From: Robbsia sp. KACC 23696 | GTDB taxonomy: Bacteria; Pseudomonadota; Gammaproteobacteria; Burkholderiales; Burkholderiaceae | Direction: 5' to 3' | Assembly (NCBI RefSeq): GCF_039852015.1 | Contig: NZ_CP156626.1 | Span: 1,584,249 to 1,648,248 of the forward strand | DNA length: 64,000 nt | Shown here: in pieces, positions 9,260 to 18,958 of the stretch | Layout: every line of letters begins with the position of its first letter | Numbering within the stretch: the stretch's first letter is position 1 | Notes under the pieces: model-generated | The model's database searches: none | Seen by the model: the letters and a program-made list of their open reading frames with translations, nothing else | What the model was told of the DNA's origin: nothing | Program-made: the position numbers and the translations under genes

Positions 9260-9486
9260 GATGCACCTGATCGATGGGGACGATGAGGCAGTGTCGAACG
9301 AAAGGGATGGCGACGTGCGAGCGGGGACGAAGACGGGTAAGTAGAGCCGACCCTTACGGTGGCGGAAACGGTGGCACGCCTACCGATGTCCGCATGCGGC
9401 ATGCTAGGGCCTGTGCGTTTGAGTCGATGGTCGCATGGGGCGGCCATCTCGAAAAGCGGCTGAAATGGCCGCGTGGTATGGGACGA

Positions 9487-11298
9487 TTAGTCCGTCTCGA
9501 ACCCGATCGCCATTTGCGTGTCGGGAACCGCCCGTCGCGCCCGGGCGCGATTAAGGGGATCGCGCGAAGGCGGGACGCGTTTTACCGCTTGCGCGGCCGA
9601 CTGCGCAACGTTGCCGTCGCGTGACGCGTTGTCGTTGATGCTAAGGTTATGCTCCGCTCCTCGCTCGCCTTCGAGCGTCAGCGGCGCCGCCATCGGCAAC
9701 GGCAGGATATCGAGCCCCGGCTGTTTGAACGCGCGACGCAGGATCGCATAGGCGTCGCGATCGAAGATCGGCGGCGGGGCGCCTTCGACGATACGACGCA
9801 AGGCGCGCGGCTCGTCGGTGCTGCCGAGATAACACCAGTTGTCGACCACATGCCATTGCGTGAAACCGCTGTGATGGCGTTCGGCGAATGCGATCGCGCC
9901 GTCATGGGGCCAGCGCGCGATCAGCAGCGGCGCCAAGGCCTCGCGGACACGCGCCGCGTGTTCGCGTGCGGACTCTTGTCCGATGCAGGCGCCACGACAG
10001 CGCTGCGTCGGATAGGCGCTGCAGGGCGTACCCGGCTTGCTGTTTTCAAGACCTAGCGTGACGGCGCACAACGCATACTCATCGGCGATCTTGCGCAGCC
10101 GACTTTCCGCGCGAGCACGCGAATCGAACATGCCGTACAGATCGCCAGTGTGACCGAAATCGCGTTCCTGCAGCGTCGTCAAGCGCGGCACCGGCATGTC
10201 GTCCGGGAAATGCCATGCACAGAGCGCACCGCGGCGCGACACGCGGTTGTAAGGCGGCGTGTGTCGTTTGAGCAGTTGCGCTTCGAGCAATTGCGCACCG
10301 ATATCGCCGGCGCACAGTCGGTGTTCGATGCGTGCTACTTCGCGGGCGAGTCGAATGTCCGGACTTTCCGCCGCCGGCGCCGCGTGCGCGGACTTCACCA
10401 CCGCACTCAGCGCGCTGCCCGACGCGGCGGCCGCCGCGGAGGGCGCGACAGTCCGGCCTTTAGCGCGCGGCGTTCCCGAGAAGTGGAGGCCCACGCGTTG
10501 GCGCAAATCCGTCGCGCGGCCGACAAAGAGCGGCTGTCTCGCAGGCGGCTTGCCATGCAGCAGATACACGCCGGGAAGCGACGGTACCGCGTCGAGCGCG
10601 TCGGCATCGAGCCCGGATGGAAAGCTCGCATGACGCGTCAGCGCCTTGATCGCCCGCGCGATGACGTCCGCCGCCATCTGCTGGTGAATATGCTGCCAGA
10701 ACTGCCACAGCAGATCGGCATCGGCGAGGGCGCGGTGCCGCCCCCTCGGGATCAGCTGAAACCGTTCGATCAATGCGTCGAGGCCATGCTTGCGCAGCGC
10801 CGGATAGAGTGTGCGCGACAGACGGACGGTGCACAGCGTATCGGCGCGGAATGTCAGCCCGGCGCGCTTGAAAGACTGCTTCAGAAAGCCGAAATCGAAT
10901 CCGGCGTTGTGGGCGACGAACAGCTTGCCTTCCAGCCGCGCGAACAGCCCGGGAGCCAGCGAGGCGAACACCGGCTGCCCGCGCACCATGGACTCGGAGA
11001 TGCCCGTCAACTGCTGGATGAAGGGCGGAATCGGCTGCTCCGGATCGACCATCGCGGTCCATTCGTGGACGCCGTCGGGGCCTACTTCCAGCACGCCGAT
11101 TTCGGTGATGCGGTCGTTCAGCGGATCCGAGCCGGTGGTTTCCAAATCGACGAAGACCAGGGGGCGCGCCATCGAGGCGAGCAGAGCCTGCGCATCGGCG
11201 GTCGAGGGTCGGGTGCCGGACGACGACAAGGAAAAAGGCGCCGATGCCGGCGTGGGCACCGTATCCGATGCGGGCGACGCCGGCAGGTCCGCCTTCAT
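9487..11298 (-). CDS. DnaQ-like 3'-5' exonuclease fused to a GIY-YIG (UvrC-type) domain
   Basis: The 603-residue protein joins two nuclease folds. Residues about 47-205 form a DEDDh exonuclease: Asp51 and Glu53 in VFVDLETTGSDP, HNAGFDF at 130-136, and His188/Asp193 in HRALADAD. Residues about 241-275 (PGVYLLHGK...PLFVGRATDLRQRV) form a GIY-YIG module like the N-terminus of UvrC/Cho, and the region after it (PCSAYPTQRCRGACIG) resembles the Cho/UvrC extension. Similar fusions exist in actinobacteria and beta-proteobacteria; a DNA-repair role is inferred. The start overlaps the stop of the DUF6232 gene (ATGA). The first 44 residues are low-complexity. Confidence 0.87.
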   Translation of the reverse strand: MKADLPASPASDTVPTPASAPFSLSSSGTRPSTADAQALLASMARPLVFVDLETTGSDPLNDRITEIGVLEVGPDGVHEWTAMVDPEQPIPPFIQQLTGISESMVRGQPVFASLAPGLFARLEGKLFVAHNAGFDFGFLKQSFKRAGLTFRADTLCTVRLSRTLYPALRKHGLDALIERFQLIPRGRHRALADADLLWQFWQHIHQQMAADVIARAIKALTRHASFPSGLDADALDAVPSLPGVYLLHGKPPARQPLFVGRATDLRQRVGLHFSGTPRAKGRTVAPSAAAAASGSALSAVVKSAHAAPAAESPDIRLAREVARIEHRLCAGDIGAQLLEAQLLKRHTPPYNRVSRRGALCAWHFPDDMPVPRLTTLQERDFGHTGDLYGMFDSRARAESRLRKIADEYALCAVTLGLENSKPGTPCSAYPTQRCRGACIGQESAREHAARVREALAPLLIARWPHDGAIAFAERHHSGFTQWHVVDNWCYLGSTDEPRALRRIVEGAPPPIFDRDAYAILRRAFKQPGLDILPLPMAAPLTLEGERGAEHNLSINDNASRDGNVAQSAAQAVKRVPPSRDPLNRARARRAVPDTQMAIGFETD

Positions 11299-11831
11299 CG
11301 CACGCTCGCGTCCTGGTATGTCGCTGTGGGCGCGCTCGCGGCGCCGGCTGTTTGCGCCTGCTGCGCCAGCGCTTGTTCGACCGCGGCCAGCACGCGGTGG
11401 GTGAAGTCGAGATTGCCGGCGACGAATATTTCCGCTTCCGGGCCGGTCTCGCGCGTCACGAACAGCTTATGCCGCATGTTTTGGAAGCGGTAGGTCAGGT
11501 AACTGACGACCGCGAGCATCACGCCCAGCGCGCAGGCCGGAGAGTTGCGGATCATTGCGCCATAGGCCCCGACGCCGATCCCGGCGAGCAGGATGATGAT
11601 CGCGAAGCGCAAATGCGGCTTATCGACGAACAGGCGCACCGATTTCACGCCGACCAGGCTTGCCGGTGTGCCATAGGCGACAATGCGCGTCGTGCTGACG
11701 CTGACCTCGCCTTCCTGGAAGAACGGCGGCGTGGTATCGACGGGGGCGCGGCCGCGCGGGCCCGGAGCGGGCGGCGTGGGGCGGGAGAGCGGCGACGCTT
11801 CAGGCGTGCCGGGCGCTGCGGATTCAGACAT
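11295..11831 (-). CDS. DUF6232-like membrane protein
   Basis: The protein has about 178 residues from the ATG at 11829-11831; an in-frame GTG 15 bp upstream is an alternative start. A Pro/Ala-rich N-terminus is followed by FFQEGEVSVSTTRIVAYGTPASLVGVKSVRL, which resembles the DUF6232 opening. Two hydrophobic helices follow (FAIIILLAGIGVGAYGAM and ACALGVMLAVVSYLTY), then a soluble tail with ETGPEAEIFVAGNLDF. Function is unknown. Its last codons overlap the exonuclease start, so the two are translationally coupled, though no functional tie is known. Confidence 0.7.
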   Translation of the reverse strand: MSESAAPGTPEASPLSRPTPPAPGPRGRAPVDTTPPFFQEGEVSVSTTRIVAYGTPASLVGVKSVRLFVDKPHLRFAIIILLAGIGVGAYGAMIRNSPACALGVMLAVVSYLTYRFQNMRHKLFVTRETGPEAEIFVAGNLDFTHRVLAAVEQALAQQAQTAGAASAPTATYQDASVR

Positions 11832-11954
11832 AGGACGAGCGATCACTCAATACAAGGAACTGCCGAAGGATAGCAATATCCTGCGAGCATTGTGCCCATA
11901 ATTTGCGCAACGATTGACATAACCCCACGTTCGAAACGGTCCCTTTCCCCGCCC

Positions 11955-13556
11955 TCAAGCCCCAGCGACGGGCGTGGGCACCGCGGTGAGCGACGACATG
12001 CCGCGCTCCGGCACCGATGCCGGCAGCGGTACCGGCGCGCCGGAGCGACGCAGCAACTCGCGCAGCGCAACGATGACCGGGAAGTATTCGTTGTTCATAT
12101 CGCCGCCTTGCCGGTCATACGCCGCTTGCTCCGCCTCGACGATCCAACGATCCTCGCTGAAGATGCGATCGGTGAACCACACCAGCAGCGGCCAGGCGAT
12201 GTCGAGCAGAAAGCCCGGCTTCGGCCGTTTGATCGACAGCAGACCGAATGTCCGATTGGACTTCTGCGCCGCGTCCACCGGGACGTAGTTGATCCACAGG
12301 TCCATCACCTTGCTGCCGTCCGACTTGTGGATGCACAGCGTCTGGTAGGGATACTGCGTCCGGATGGTCATGACATCCTTGTGCTGATCGGCGGCCCCTT
12401 TGGTCTTCGCCTCGGACGTCTGCGCCGTCTCGTCGTTGGCCGCCGGCCGGGTGTTGGCCTGGTCGGTCTTGCGGCGTTCGCCGAACACCAGCGCCTCGCC
12501 GATCGGTTGCTTGCCGCCGATGCGCGCGAAGGTGTAGTCGACCTCGACCCAGTCGCTGCCGGCGCGTCGATCGACGACGCGGGCGCGCATCTGCCCCATC
12601 TGCTTGCGATGCAGGAACTGATGGTTCATATCCATCAGGTTCTCGTGCATGAAGGAGTAGTGGCAGCGCACCGTTTCGCCGAATCGGCGCGTCTTGTAGG
12701 CCGGGTCCGAACCATGTGCCAGCGCCTGCGTCAGTGCGGCGAATTGCGCCTCCGCCTCCGCGCTGACGGGCACCGGCGGCGGTTCCGCCGCACTGCGCCC
12801 GTCGGCGCGCTTTGCCGGTGTGACACGGTTTGCCGGATTGACCGCGCCGTCTTCGATCTCGTCCGCCGATTGCGACGACACGGCCGTGCCCACGGCGCTG
12901 TCGCGCAGGTCGCGGATGGGAATTGTCACGGCCGTGGCCTGGGCGCCGCCGGATACGCCAGTCGCGGCCGGACAGGCCTGCGCCGTGGCACCGGGTTGCG
13001 GCTGCTGGGCGCCGACGGTGTCGGCGCAGTGGACCAGGATCAAACCGGCCAGCTCGCGGCAGGGGTAGGCGCGCACGCCATTCGGCCGGCGCTCGCGGCC
13101 TAGATAAGGAATATCGACGCAATGGCCGCCACGGTCATAGGTCCAACCGTGATAGCCGCATTTCAACGTGTCGCCTTCGACGACGCCGGCATGCAAGGGC
13201 ACCTGGCGGTGGGCGCAGCGGTCGAAGAGTGCATGGACGGCGCCGCTTTCACCACGGAACAGGACGATCGGCACGCCACCGAAATGGACGCCAATGGCCT
13301 TGCCCGGTTTCAGCTCACGCGACCAGGCCAGCGGATACCACTGGTTCGGATCGATGGCGACTCGGCGCAGATCGCGCGGCACATCGGCAGCGAGGGATTC
13401 GGCCGACGGCGTCGATGCCTGCGGTGCCGGGGATAGCTCGGCTGCAGGCGCTACTGCCAGCGAGGGGCCCTGCGAGGATACGTGGGTACGCGACGGTACG
13501 ATCATGAACGCGGAGCTCCGGGGCGTCGAGGAGGCAGAGGACACGGCATCGCGCAT
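11955..13556 (-). CDS. Rieske-type aromatic ring-hydroxylating oxygenase, alpha-subunit-like
   Basis: The protein has 533 residues when started at 13554-13556, where a GGAGG stands 9 bp before the ATG. The Rieske [2Fe-2S] site is C114-x-H116-x16-C133-x2-H136 (CAHR...CGYHGW). The mononuclear iron site is visible in ENLMDMNHQFLH. Between them lies an unusual Ala/Pro/Ser-rich insert of about 90 residues (after LILVHCADTVG up to SAEAEAQFAAL) that makes the protein longer than most VanA-type oxygenases. The substrate is not evident; no reductase or beta subunit is adjacent. The N-terminal 60 residues are low-complexity. Confidence 0.82.
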   Translation of the reverse strand: MRDAVSSASSTPRSSAFMIVPSRTHVSSQGPSLAVAPAAELSPAPQASTPSAESLAADVPRDLRRVAIDPNQWYPLAWSRELKPGKAIGVHFGGVPIVLFRGESGAVHALFDRCAHRQVPLHAGVVEGDTLKCGYHGWTYDRGGHCVDIPYLGRERRPNGVRAYPCRELAGLILVHCADTVGAQQPQPGATAQACPAATGVSGGAQATAVTIPIRDLRDSAVGTAVSSQSADEIEDGAVNPANRVTPAKRADGRSAAEPPPVPVSAEAEAQFAALTQALAHGSDPAYKTRRFGETVRCHYSFMHENLMDMNHQFLHRKQMGQMRARVVDRRAGSDWVEVDYTFARIGGKQPIGEALVFGERRKTDQANTRPAANDETAQTSEAKTKGAADQHKDVMTIRTQYPYQTLCIHKSDGSKVMDLWINYVPVDAAQKSNRTFGLLSIKRPKPGFLLDIAWPLLVWFTDRIFSEDRWIVEAEQAAYDRQGGDMNNEYFPVIVALRELLRRSGAPVPLPASVPERGMSSLTAVPTPVAGA

Positions 13557-13644
13557 CCCCACGGGCCTCCAGTCTAGCGGAGTCCGCCGTTCATTGCCGC
13601 GCGCCAAATGGCACGCGGCACTTTTTTGCGCGTCTAGCGGCGCA

Positions 13645-14076
13645 TCAACGCGCGCTCATCGGCAGCGGCGGCGTGTTGAGCAGCCGCTGCGACAGGCGTT
13701 CCGCCTGATCGCGATCAGGCGTCATATGGACGTCGGTACCAAAAGCTTTTTCCAATTGCGGCGTGTCGATCCGCATCATCACGCGCCGGGAAGGGTCCGC
13801 CTCGATAACGATCACGGCCCGGCAGCACGCGCCGAATGCCTCGTGATACGCCTTGTACCACTTCAAGGGACCGCCGAGACGGGTTTTCCGATCGCCGGGC
13901 ATATCGGTCACGAACAGGACAAAGGGCGTGTCCATGTCGAGCAGCGCGGCCGTATCGTCATGCCAGCGTTGCGGGTCGGCACTGAACAAATGCGACCAAT
14001 CCAGCGTGACGTAGGGAAAAGATTGCGTGTCGTAGCAAACGAGGGTGGGGCAGGCAAGCGGGGCAAAAGACTGCAT
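13645..14076 (-). CDS. Hypothetical protein, 143 aa
   Basis: Not recognised as a named family. The ATG follows AAAGGA at a normal distance. The sequence is soluble-looking with a hydrophobic core (TPFVLFVTDMP, RAVIVIEADPSRR) and no signal peptide. Codon use and GC resemble neighbouring real genes. It lies downstream of the AI-2E permease gene and upstream of the Rieske gene on the same strand. Confidence 0.65.
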   Translation of the reverse strand: MQSFAPLACPTLVCYDTQSFPYVTLDWSHLFSADPQRWHDDTAALLDMDTPFVLFVTDMPGDRKTRLGGPLKWYKAYHEAFGACCRAVIVIEADPSRRVMMRIDTPQLEKAFGTDVHMTPDRDQAERLSQRLLNTPPLPMSAR

Positions 14077-14403
14077 CTGACGATCCTTTCAGTCTCGTCC
14101 GGTTCGCGTCTTTTCAACGTCTGGGGGCGCTGTCAGGTCTGTCGGCCTGGGTAAAGGACATCGGGCAGGACGACAGGGCGGGGCAGGGATTCAGGCGGTG
14201 CTGCGTCGCAAACGTGCCGAGGAGGGTAGAAACACGTTCCGAGGGCGGCGTATGTCCCTCGGGTTTCCCCCTAGCTCGGTCCGGACCACGCCGCAAGAAT
14301 GCTATTTTCAGTAAGGAATTACCAGCACACCCAGCGCAATGATCTTTTGCATTTGTTACCGGGTAAATAACTTGACCCGCACACCCTCTTTGTGCTTGCC
14401 GAG
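14077..14403. other. Intergenic region between the hypothetical gene and the permease gene
   Basis: In this 327-bp gap the only striking element is an 11-bp dyad, TTACC-G-GGTAA, at 14356-14366. It is embedded in an AT-rich stretch not far downstream of the permease stop codon, and could be an operator for the minus-strand gene below. A 14-codon ORF on the minus strand (14308-14352) is present but unsupported. Confidence 0.35.
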
Positions 14404-15462
14404 TCAATAATCCTGTGCGTGGTTCTGTTGCGCGAACAGGGTCCAGCTGGCGATGAACAGCGCCGCGATCAGCGGCCCGATGACGAAGCCATTGATCCCG
14501 AACAGCGCCATGCCGCCCAATGTCGAGATCAGTACGACCCAGTCGGGCAGTTTGGTGTCCTTGCCGACCAGCAACGGCCGCAGCAGATTGTCGGCCAGGC
14601 CGATGACGAATACGCAAAAGAGCAGCAGAATGATGCCCTTCCAGACATGCCCGGTGGCAAACAGCAGGATGGCGGCCGGACCCCAAACCAAGGCCGCGCC
14701 GATGGCGGGCAGCAAGGAAAGGAACGCCATCAGCACGCCCCAGAGCAGCGAGCCCTCGATACCCAAGATCAAGAAGATTATGCCGCCGAGGCCGCCCTGG
14801 ACGAGTGCGACGACGATATTCCCTTTGACCGTGGCGCGCACGACCGTCGTGAATTTCTGCAGCAGATGGGTTTTGTGCGATTCGTCGAACGGCAAGGCAT
14901 GCCGAATCATCCGTCCGATCTGCCGGCCGTCGCGCAGCAGGAAGAATACGAGATACAGCATGACGCCGAAGCTGACGACGAACTGGAACGTATTCTGGCC
15001 GACACTGAGCGCCTGGGCCGCCAGGAACTGGCTGATCTGGGCGGCGCCCGCCGTCAGTTTCGTTTGCAGGTCACTGAAATCGGTCAGGCCGTAGCGTGCC
15101 AGCAGATGCTGTGCGGATTGCGGCAGCGCGGCGATGATCTGCTGAAAATACGAGCCGAAATTCAACTGCCCCTGCTGAATCCGTTGGTAGATCGAGGCGA
15201 CTTCCTGGATCAGCGTTACGGTGACCAGTGCCAACGGCAGAATCACGAGTAGCAGAATGAAGGCCAGTGTCACCAGTGCGGCGAGGTTTTGCCGATGGTT
15301 GAACTTCAATAGCAGCCAACGCTGTACCGGCTGAAACATCAAGGCCAGGATCGCCCCCCAGAACACCGCGCTGAAGAAAGGCCAGAGCACGAAGCCGAGG
15401 CCGAGCGTCACGATGGCTAAAAGGATGTGAAACGACTTTTCGTAGATCCGGCGGTTGTTCAT
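14404..15462 (-). CDS. AI-2E family transporter (PerM-like permease)
   Basis: This 352-residue inner-membrane protein has about eight predicted helices. The family landmarks are an N-terminal pair of helices, a soluble middle domain (residues about 85-155), and LLRPLLVGKDTKLPDWVVLISTLGGMALFGINGFVIGPLIAAL near the C-terminus. Members have been linked to export of small molecules or Na+/H+ exchange, so the substrate cannot be assigned. An AGCAGG sequence precedes the ATG. Confidence 0.9.
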   Translation of the reverse strand: MNNRRIYEKSFHILLAIVTLGLGFVLWPFFSAVFWGAILALMFQPVQRWLLLKFNHRQNLAALVTLAFILLLVILPLALVTVTLIQEVASIYQRIQQGQLNFGSYFQQIIAALPQSAQHLLARYGLTDFSDLQTKLTAGAAQISQFLAAQALSVGQNTFQFVVSFGVMLYLVFFLLRDGRQIGRMIRHALPFDESHKTHLLQKFTTVVRATVKGNIVVALVQGGLGGIIFLILGIEGSLLWGVLMAFLSLLPAIGAALVWGPAAILLFATGHVWKGIILLLFCVFVIGLADNLLRPLLVGKDTKLPDWVVLISTLGGMALFGINGFVIGPLIAALFIASWTLFAQQNHAQDY

Positions 15463-15681
15463 TCAAAAATGCCTGCTGGGTTAGACGGCCTGCCAATGCG
15501 GGGTGACGATGGGCAGGCGCCTACCGCGCAATTCCTGTTCCACTCGCTTCAATCAGCTTACACGAGCGTTGCGGTAAATGCGCATCCAGCGGGGGAAAGG
15601 CGCGGAAACGGACGGCTTGTTACCGCAGCGGACCGTCGATCGCTTTTTCATTGCTCCGGCAGATAAGATGCGGGCGCCGGT

Positions 15682-16407
15682 TCAGCGCCGCGGCGTGCGT
15701 CCGCCCAGCGCCAGCGGCCGGGCGCCGTCGTCGAATTCGAGGGGATCGATGATGCTGGCGACTTCGCGAATCACGGCGGCCAGCGAGGTCGCGCCGAACT
15801 TCGTCTTGATATTGGCGCGGTAGACGTCGACGGTCTTGGCGCTGATGTCCATTTCCGCGGCAATGCGCTTGCTCGCCTTGCCATCGATCAGTCCGATCAA
15901 TACTTGCTGCTCGCGCGGCGTCAGTTGCGCATAGCGCCGGCGCAGCGCGTCCTGGCGACGGCTGCGCTGCTGCAACGTCGCCGCCATTTTCAGCGCGCGT
16001 TGGACGCGCTCGATCATTTCCTGCGAGTTATACGGCTTCTCGACGAAATCGATGGCGCCATTCTGCAGCGCGCGAACCGACATCGGGATATCGCCATGAC
16101 CGGTTACGAAGAGCGTCGGCATGGCGACGTCGGCGTCGCGCAGCGCTTCCTGCAGATCGAATCCACTCATCTCCGGCATTCGCACATCCAGCACGAGACA
16201 GGCAGGGCGATGGCGATCGAACTGTTCCAAAAACACCCGCGCGCCGGAAAAACCGACCGCTTCGATATGCACCGAGGCCAGTAGCCAGGCGAGCGACGCG
16301 CGCATATCGTCGTCGTCGTCGACGATGTAGACGATCGGCGCGGCCGTTTCAGTCGATGGCGAGTTACGTCCGGGAGCACTCCCGTTTGCCGAGCGGATGT
16401 CGAACAT
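15682..16407 (-). CDS. FixJ/StyR-like response regulator (REC-LuxR)
   Basis: Started at 16405-16407 (an in-frame GTG lies 48 bp upstream), the protein has 241 residues. The receiver domain has the acidic cluster VDDDDD, the phospho-acceptor Asp74 (LVLDVRMP) and the conserved VEKPYNS lysine. After a Q/R-rich linker comes a LuxR helix-turn-helix (LTPREQQVLIGLIDGKASKRIAAEMDISAKTVDVYRANIKTK). It is divergent from the ABC transporter operon. No kinase is adjacent; the nearest candidate partner is the orphan PAS kinase at 23735-25219. In P. phytofirmans a two-component system regulates the iac genes, and this pair is a good candidate for that role. Confidence 0.9.
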   Translation of the reverse strand: MFDIRSANGSAPGRNSPSTETAAPIVYIVDDDDDMRASLAWLLASVHIEAVGFSGARVFLEQFDRHRPACLVLDVRMPEMSGFDLQEALRDADVAMPTLFVTGHGDIPMSVRALQNGAIDFVEKPYNSQEMIERVQRALKMAATLQQRSRRQDALRRRYAQLTPREQQVLIGLIDGKASKRIAAEMDISAKTVDVYRANIKTKFGATSLAAVIREVASIIDPLEFDDGARPLALGGRTPRR

Positions 16408-16733
16408 GGTGACGGACGTCGAGATGAGCAAAAAAAGGGGCGTATCGGAAATCACATTACGCGCTCGGACCGTGGGGCAAGCGTGCCATGTTCGGTGAAC
16501 GATATCACGCGTCGTGCATCGAAAAAAATTGAAACGCGCCCGATTCCGGGTCGATCCCGATATGCCATCGACGCGACGCCCGCAAGACGACAGCGGTACT
16601 AAAGATTTCTTTATCGATCAGCAGGATTTTAAGAATTACCGCCAAAAAAAAGCCCCCCTAGACTGAGCCGAGGCTGCTATTTCCGTTTGCGCGGTCTTCC
16701 CTCTCCGGCATCTCGATAAGGATTGTCTTCACC

Positions 16734-17900
16734 ATGACTCGCAAGCTCGCCGCTGCAAAGTTGGCATCGTTCGTTTCATCGGCTGCCGTGCTGGCCGGCC
16801 TGTCGTTTCCTGCCGCGGCGCAAGTGAAGGTGGGCGTCATCACGTCGTCTACGGGGCCGACCGCTCTGGTCGGCATCCCGCAACGCAACACCGTCGCCTT
16901 GCTGCCGTCGAAGATCGGCAATCTGACGGTCAGCTATATCTCGCTGGACGATGCCAGCGATCCGACCGCATCGGTGACGGATTTCAAGAAACTGCTGTCC
17001 GAAGACAAAGTGGACGCGATCATCGGGCCGACCGGTTCGCCGAATGCGACGGGCGTGATTCAATTCGCGGCCGAATCGGGCACGCCGATGTTCGCGCCGG
17101 TGGGAACCGCCGCCGTCGTCCTGCCGATGACGCCGCAGAAGAAGTGGGTCTACAAGACCACGCAGAACGACGATCTGGTCGCAAAAGCGCTGGTCGATCA
17201 CATGGTGCAGACGCATGTGAAGACGGTGGGCTTCATCGGCTTGAACGATCCGTTCGGTGAGAACTGGTTCAAGGTCTTCTCCGGGCTCGCGCAGTCTCAT
17301 GGCATCCAGATCGTCGATAACGAACGCTATCAGCGTGCCGACAATTCGGTGACGGGCCAGGCGCTGAAACTGGTTTCCGCACGACCCGACGCCGTCCTGA
17401 TCGCGGCGCCCGGCGGCGCCAGCGTTCTGCCCGAAACGACGCTGGTCGATCTTGGCTACAAGGGGAAGTTTTACCAGACGCACGGCGCCGCGCTGGATGC
17501 CTTCCTGAAGTTGGGTGGCCGCAAGGTCGAAGGCACGATCCTGGCGGCGAGCCCGATGCTGGTGCTCGACGAGATTCCCGACAGCAATCCGTCAAAGGCA
17601 GTGGCGCAACGCTATATCGACGCGTACAAGAAGCTGTACGGCCAGGTACCCGCGACCTTCGGCGCGAATGTCTACGATGCCGGTTTGCTGCTCGAACGGA
17701 CGGTGCCGATCGCGGAGAAGGCCGGTGCGCCCGGTACGCCGGCGTTTCGCAAGGCTTTGCGAGATGCGCTGGAAAACGTGCATGACCTCGTCGCCACGCA
17801 AGGGGTCTACAACATGACGCCGGACGACCATAGCGGCTTCGACAATCGCGGCGTCGTGATGATCACGGTGAAGAACGGCAAGTGGGCCTTGCTGAAGTAG
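16734..17900 (+). CDS. Branched-chain-type ABC transporter substrate-binding protein
   Basis: This 388-residue periplasmic protein has a signal peptide ending near SFPAAAQ (residues 1-26), then VKVGVITSSTGPTALVGIPQRN, the type I periplasmic-binding fold of LivK-like proteins (Peripla_BP_6). It is the first gene of an operon with two permease and two ATPase functions. The family carries amino acids, amides and also aromatic acids. Given the two-component genes and iac genes around it, an aromatic or auxin-related ligand is a reasonable inference. Confidence 0.92.
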   Translation: MTRKLAAAKLASFVSSAAVLAGLSFPAAAQVKVGVITSSTGPTALVGIPQRNTVALLPSKIGNLTVSYISLDDASDPTASVTDFKKLLSEDKVDAIIGPTGSPNATGVIQFAAESGTPMFAPVGTAAVVLPMTPQKKWVYKTTQNDDLVAKALVDHMVQTHVKTVGFIGLNDPFGENWFKVFSGLAQSHGIQIVDNERYQRADNSVTGQALKLVSARPDAVLIAAPGGASVLPETTLVDLGYKGKFYQTHGAALDAFLKLGGRKVEGTILAASPMLVLDEIPDSNPSKAVAQRYIDAYKKLYGQVPATFGANVYDAGLLLERTVPIAEKAGAPGTPAFRKALRDALENVHDLVATQGVYNMTPDDHSGFDNRGVVMITVKNGKWALLK

Positions 17901-17920
17901 TGTTCCGAGAGTAAGGCTTC

Positions 17921-18958
17921 ATGAACGCACAAATCTTGATGATTCTCGGCCAGGACAGCCTGACCAACGGCGCGATCTATGCGTTGCTGGCCGTGTCGAT
18001 CCTGCTCGTGTTCAGTGTGACGCGGGTGCTGTTCATCCCGCAGGGCGAGTTCGTCGTCTACGGCGGCTTGTCGATGGCGGCGATGCAGAACGGTCGCCCG
18101 CTGTACGCGGTCTGGCTGCTGGCGGTGCTGTCCGTGCTGTCCGTCGTCGCCGATGTCGTGGCACGGCGTCGGCACCAGGGCGCGTGGTCGCTGCGCCGCG
18201 GCGAGGTCGCGCAACTGGTGTATCCGTTCGCGCTCGCGGGCGTGCTCGCGCTGTTGCCGCTGGCCGCCTTGCCGACCTGGGCGCAGGCGATCGTCGCACT
18301 CTCCGTGATCGCACCGATGGCGCCGCCGATGTATCGGGTGTTTTATCAACCGCTCGCCGATGCGTCGGTGCTGACCTTGATGATCGTCTCGATCGCCTTG
18401 CATATCGCGCTGGTCGGCCTGGCCTTGCTGCTGTTCGGACCGGACGGGTCACGCACGACGACCTTTGTCGATGTACCGCTGTCGCTGGACGGCATCAATC
18501 TCGATAGCCAGGCGGTGCTGGTCATCGTGCTGGCGGGCTTGCTGATGGTGGCGATTCACCAGATGTTCGAGCGCACGCTCTACGGCAAGGCCCTGCGGGC
18601 GGTGGCGTTCAATCGCATCGGTGCGCGTTTGATGGGGATCTCGCCGGTGTTCGCCGGCAAGGCCGCGTTCTTTCTCGCGGCTGTCATCGGCGTGCTCTCC
18701 GGCGTCGTCATCGCGCCGTTGACGACCCTGTATTTCGATTCGGGATTCCTGATCAGTCTGAAGGGCTTCGTCGGCTCGATCATCGGCGGTCTGGTGAGCT
18801 ATCCGGTGGCGGCGGCCGGTGCCATCGTCGTCGGTCTGATCGAGGCGTTCGCATCGTTCTGGGCTAGCCCCTACAAAGAGATCATCGTCTTTACCTTGAT
18901 CATTCCGGTATTGCTGTGGCGTTCGCTGAAACATGCGCCGCTCGAGGAGGAACATTGA
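17921..18958 (+). CDS. Branched-chain-type ABC permease, LivH-like
   Basis: The 345-residue inner-membrane permease begins MNAQILMILGQDSLTNGAIYALLAVSILLVFSVTRVLF, the LivH N-terminal pattern, and keeps LRAVAFNRIGARLMGI and the closing helices. It starts 20 bp after the binding-protein gene, and its stop overlaps the start of the LivM-LivG fusion. It is slightly longer than E. coli LivH (308 residues) because of a loop around residues 65-90. Confidence 0.92.
   Translation: MNAQILMILGQDSLTNGAIYALLAVSILLVFSVTRVLFIPQGEFVVYGGLSMAAMQNGRPLYAVWLLAVLSVLSVVADVVARRRHQGAWSLRRGEVAQLVYPFALAGVLALLPLAALPTWAQAIVALSVIAPMAPPMYRVFYQPLADASVLTLMIVSIALHIALVGLALLLFGPDGSRTTTFVDVPLSLDGINLDSQAVLVIVLAGLLMVAIHQMFERTLYGKALRAVAFNRIGARLMGISPVFAGKAAFFLAAVIGVLSGVVIAPLTTLYFDSGFLISLKGFVGSIIGGLVSYPVAAAGAIVVGLIEAFASFWASPYKEIIVFTLIIPVLLWRSLKHAPLEEEH

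Noticed and set aside
9260-9486. hrpII box (TTCG-N16-TTCG) for the effector gene
   Set aside because: CGAA tetramers exist at 9295, 9299 and 9328 but none at the required spacing.
14308-14352. 14-codon ORF (MQKIIALGVLVIPY) that could be a leader peptide
   Set aside because: Weak ribosome-binding site, no alternative stem-loops or downstream amino acid biosynthesis gene; chance is more likely.
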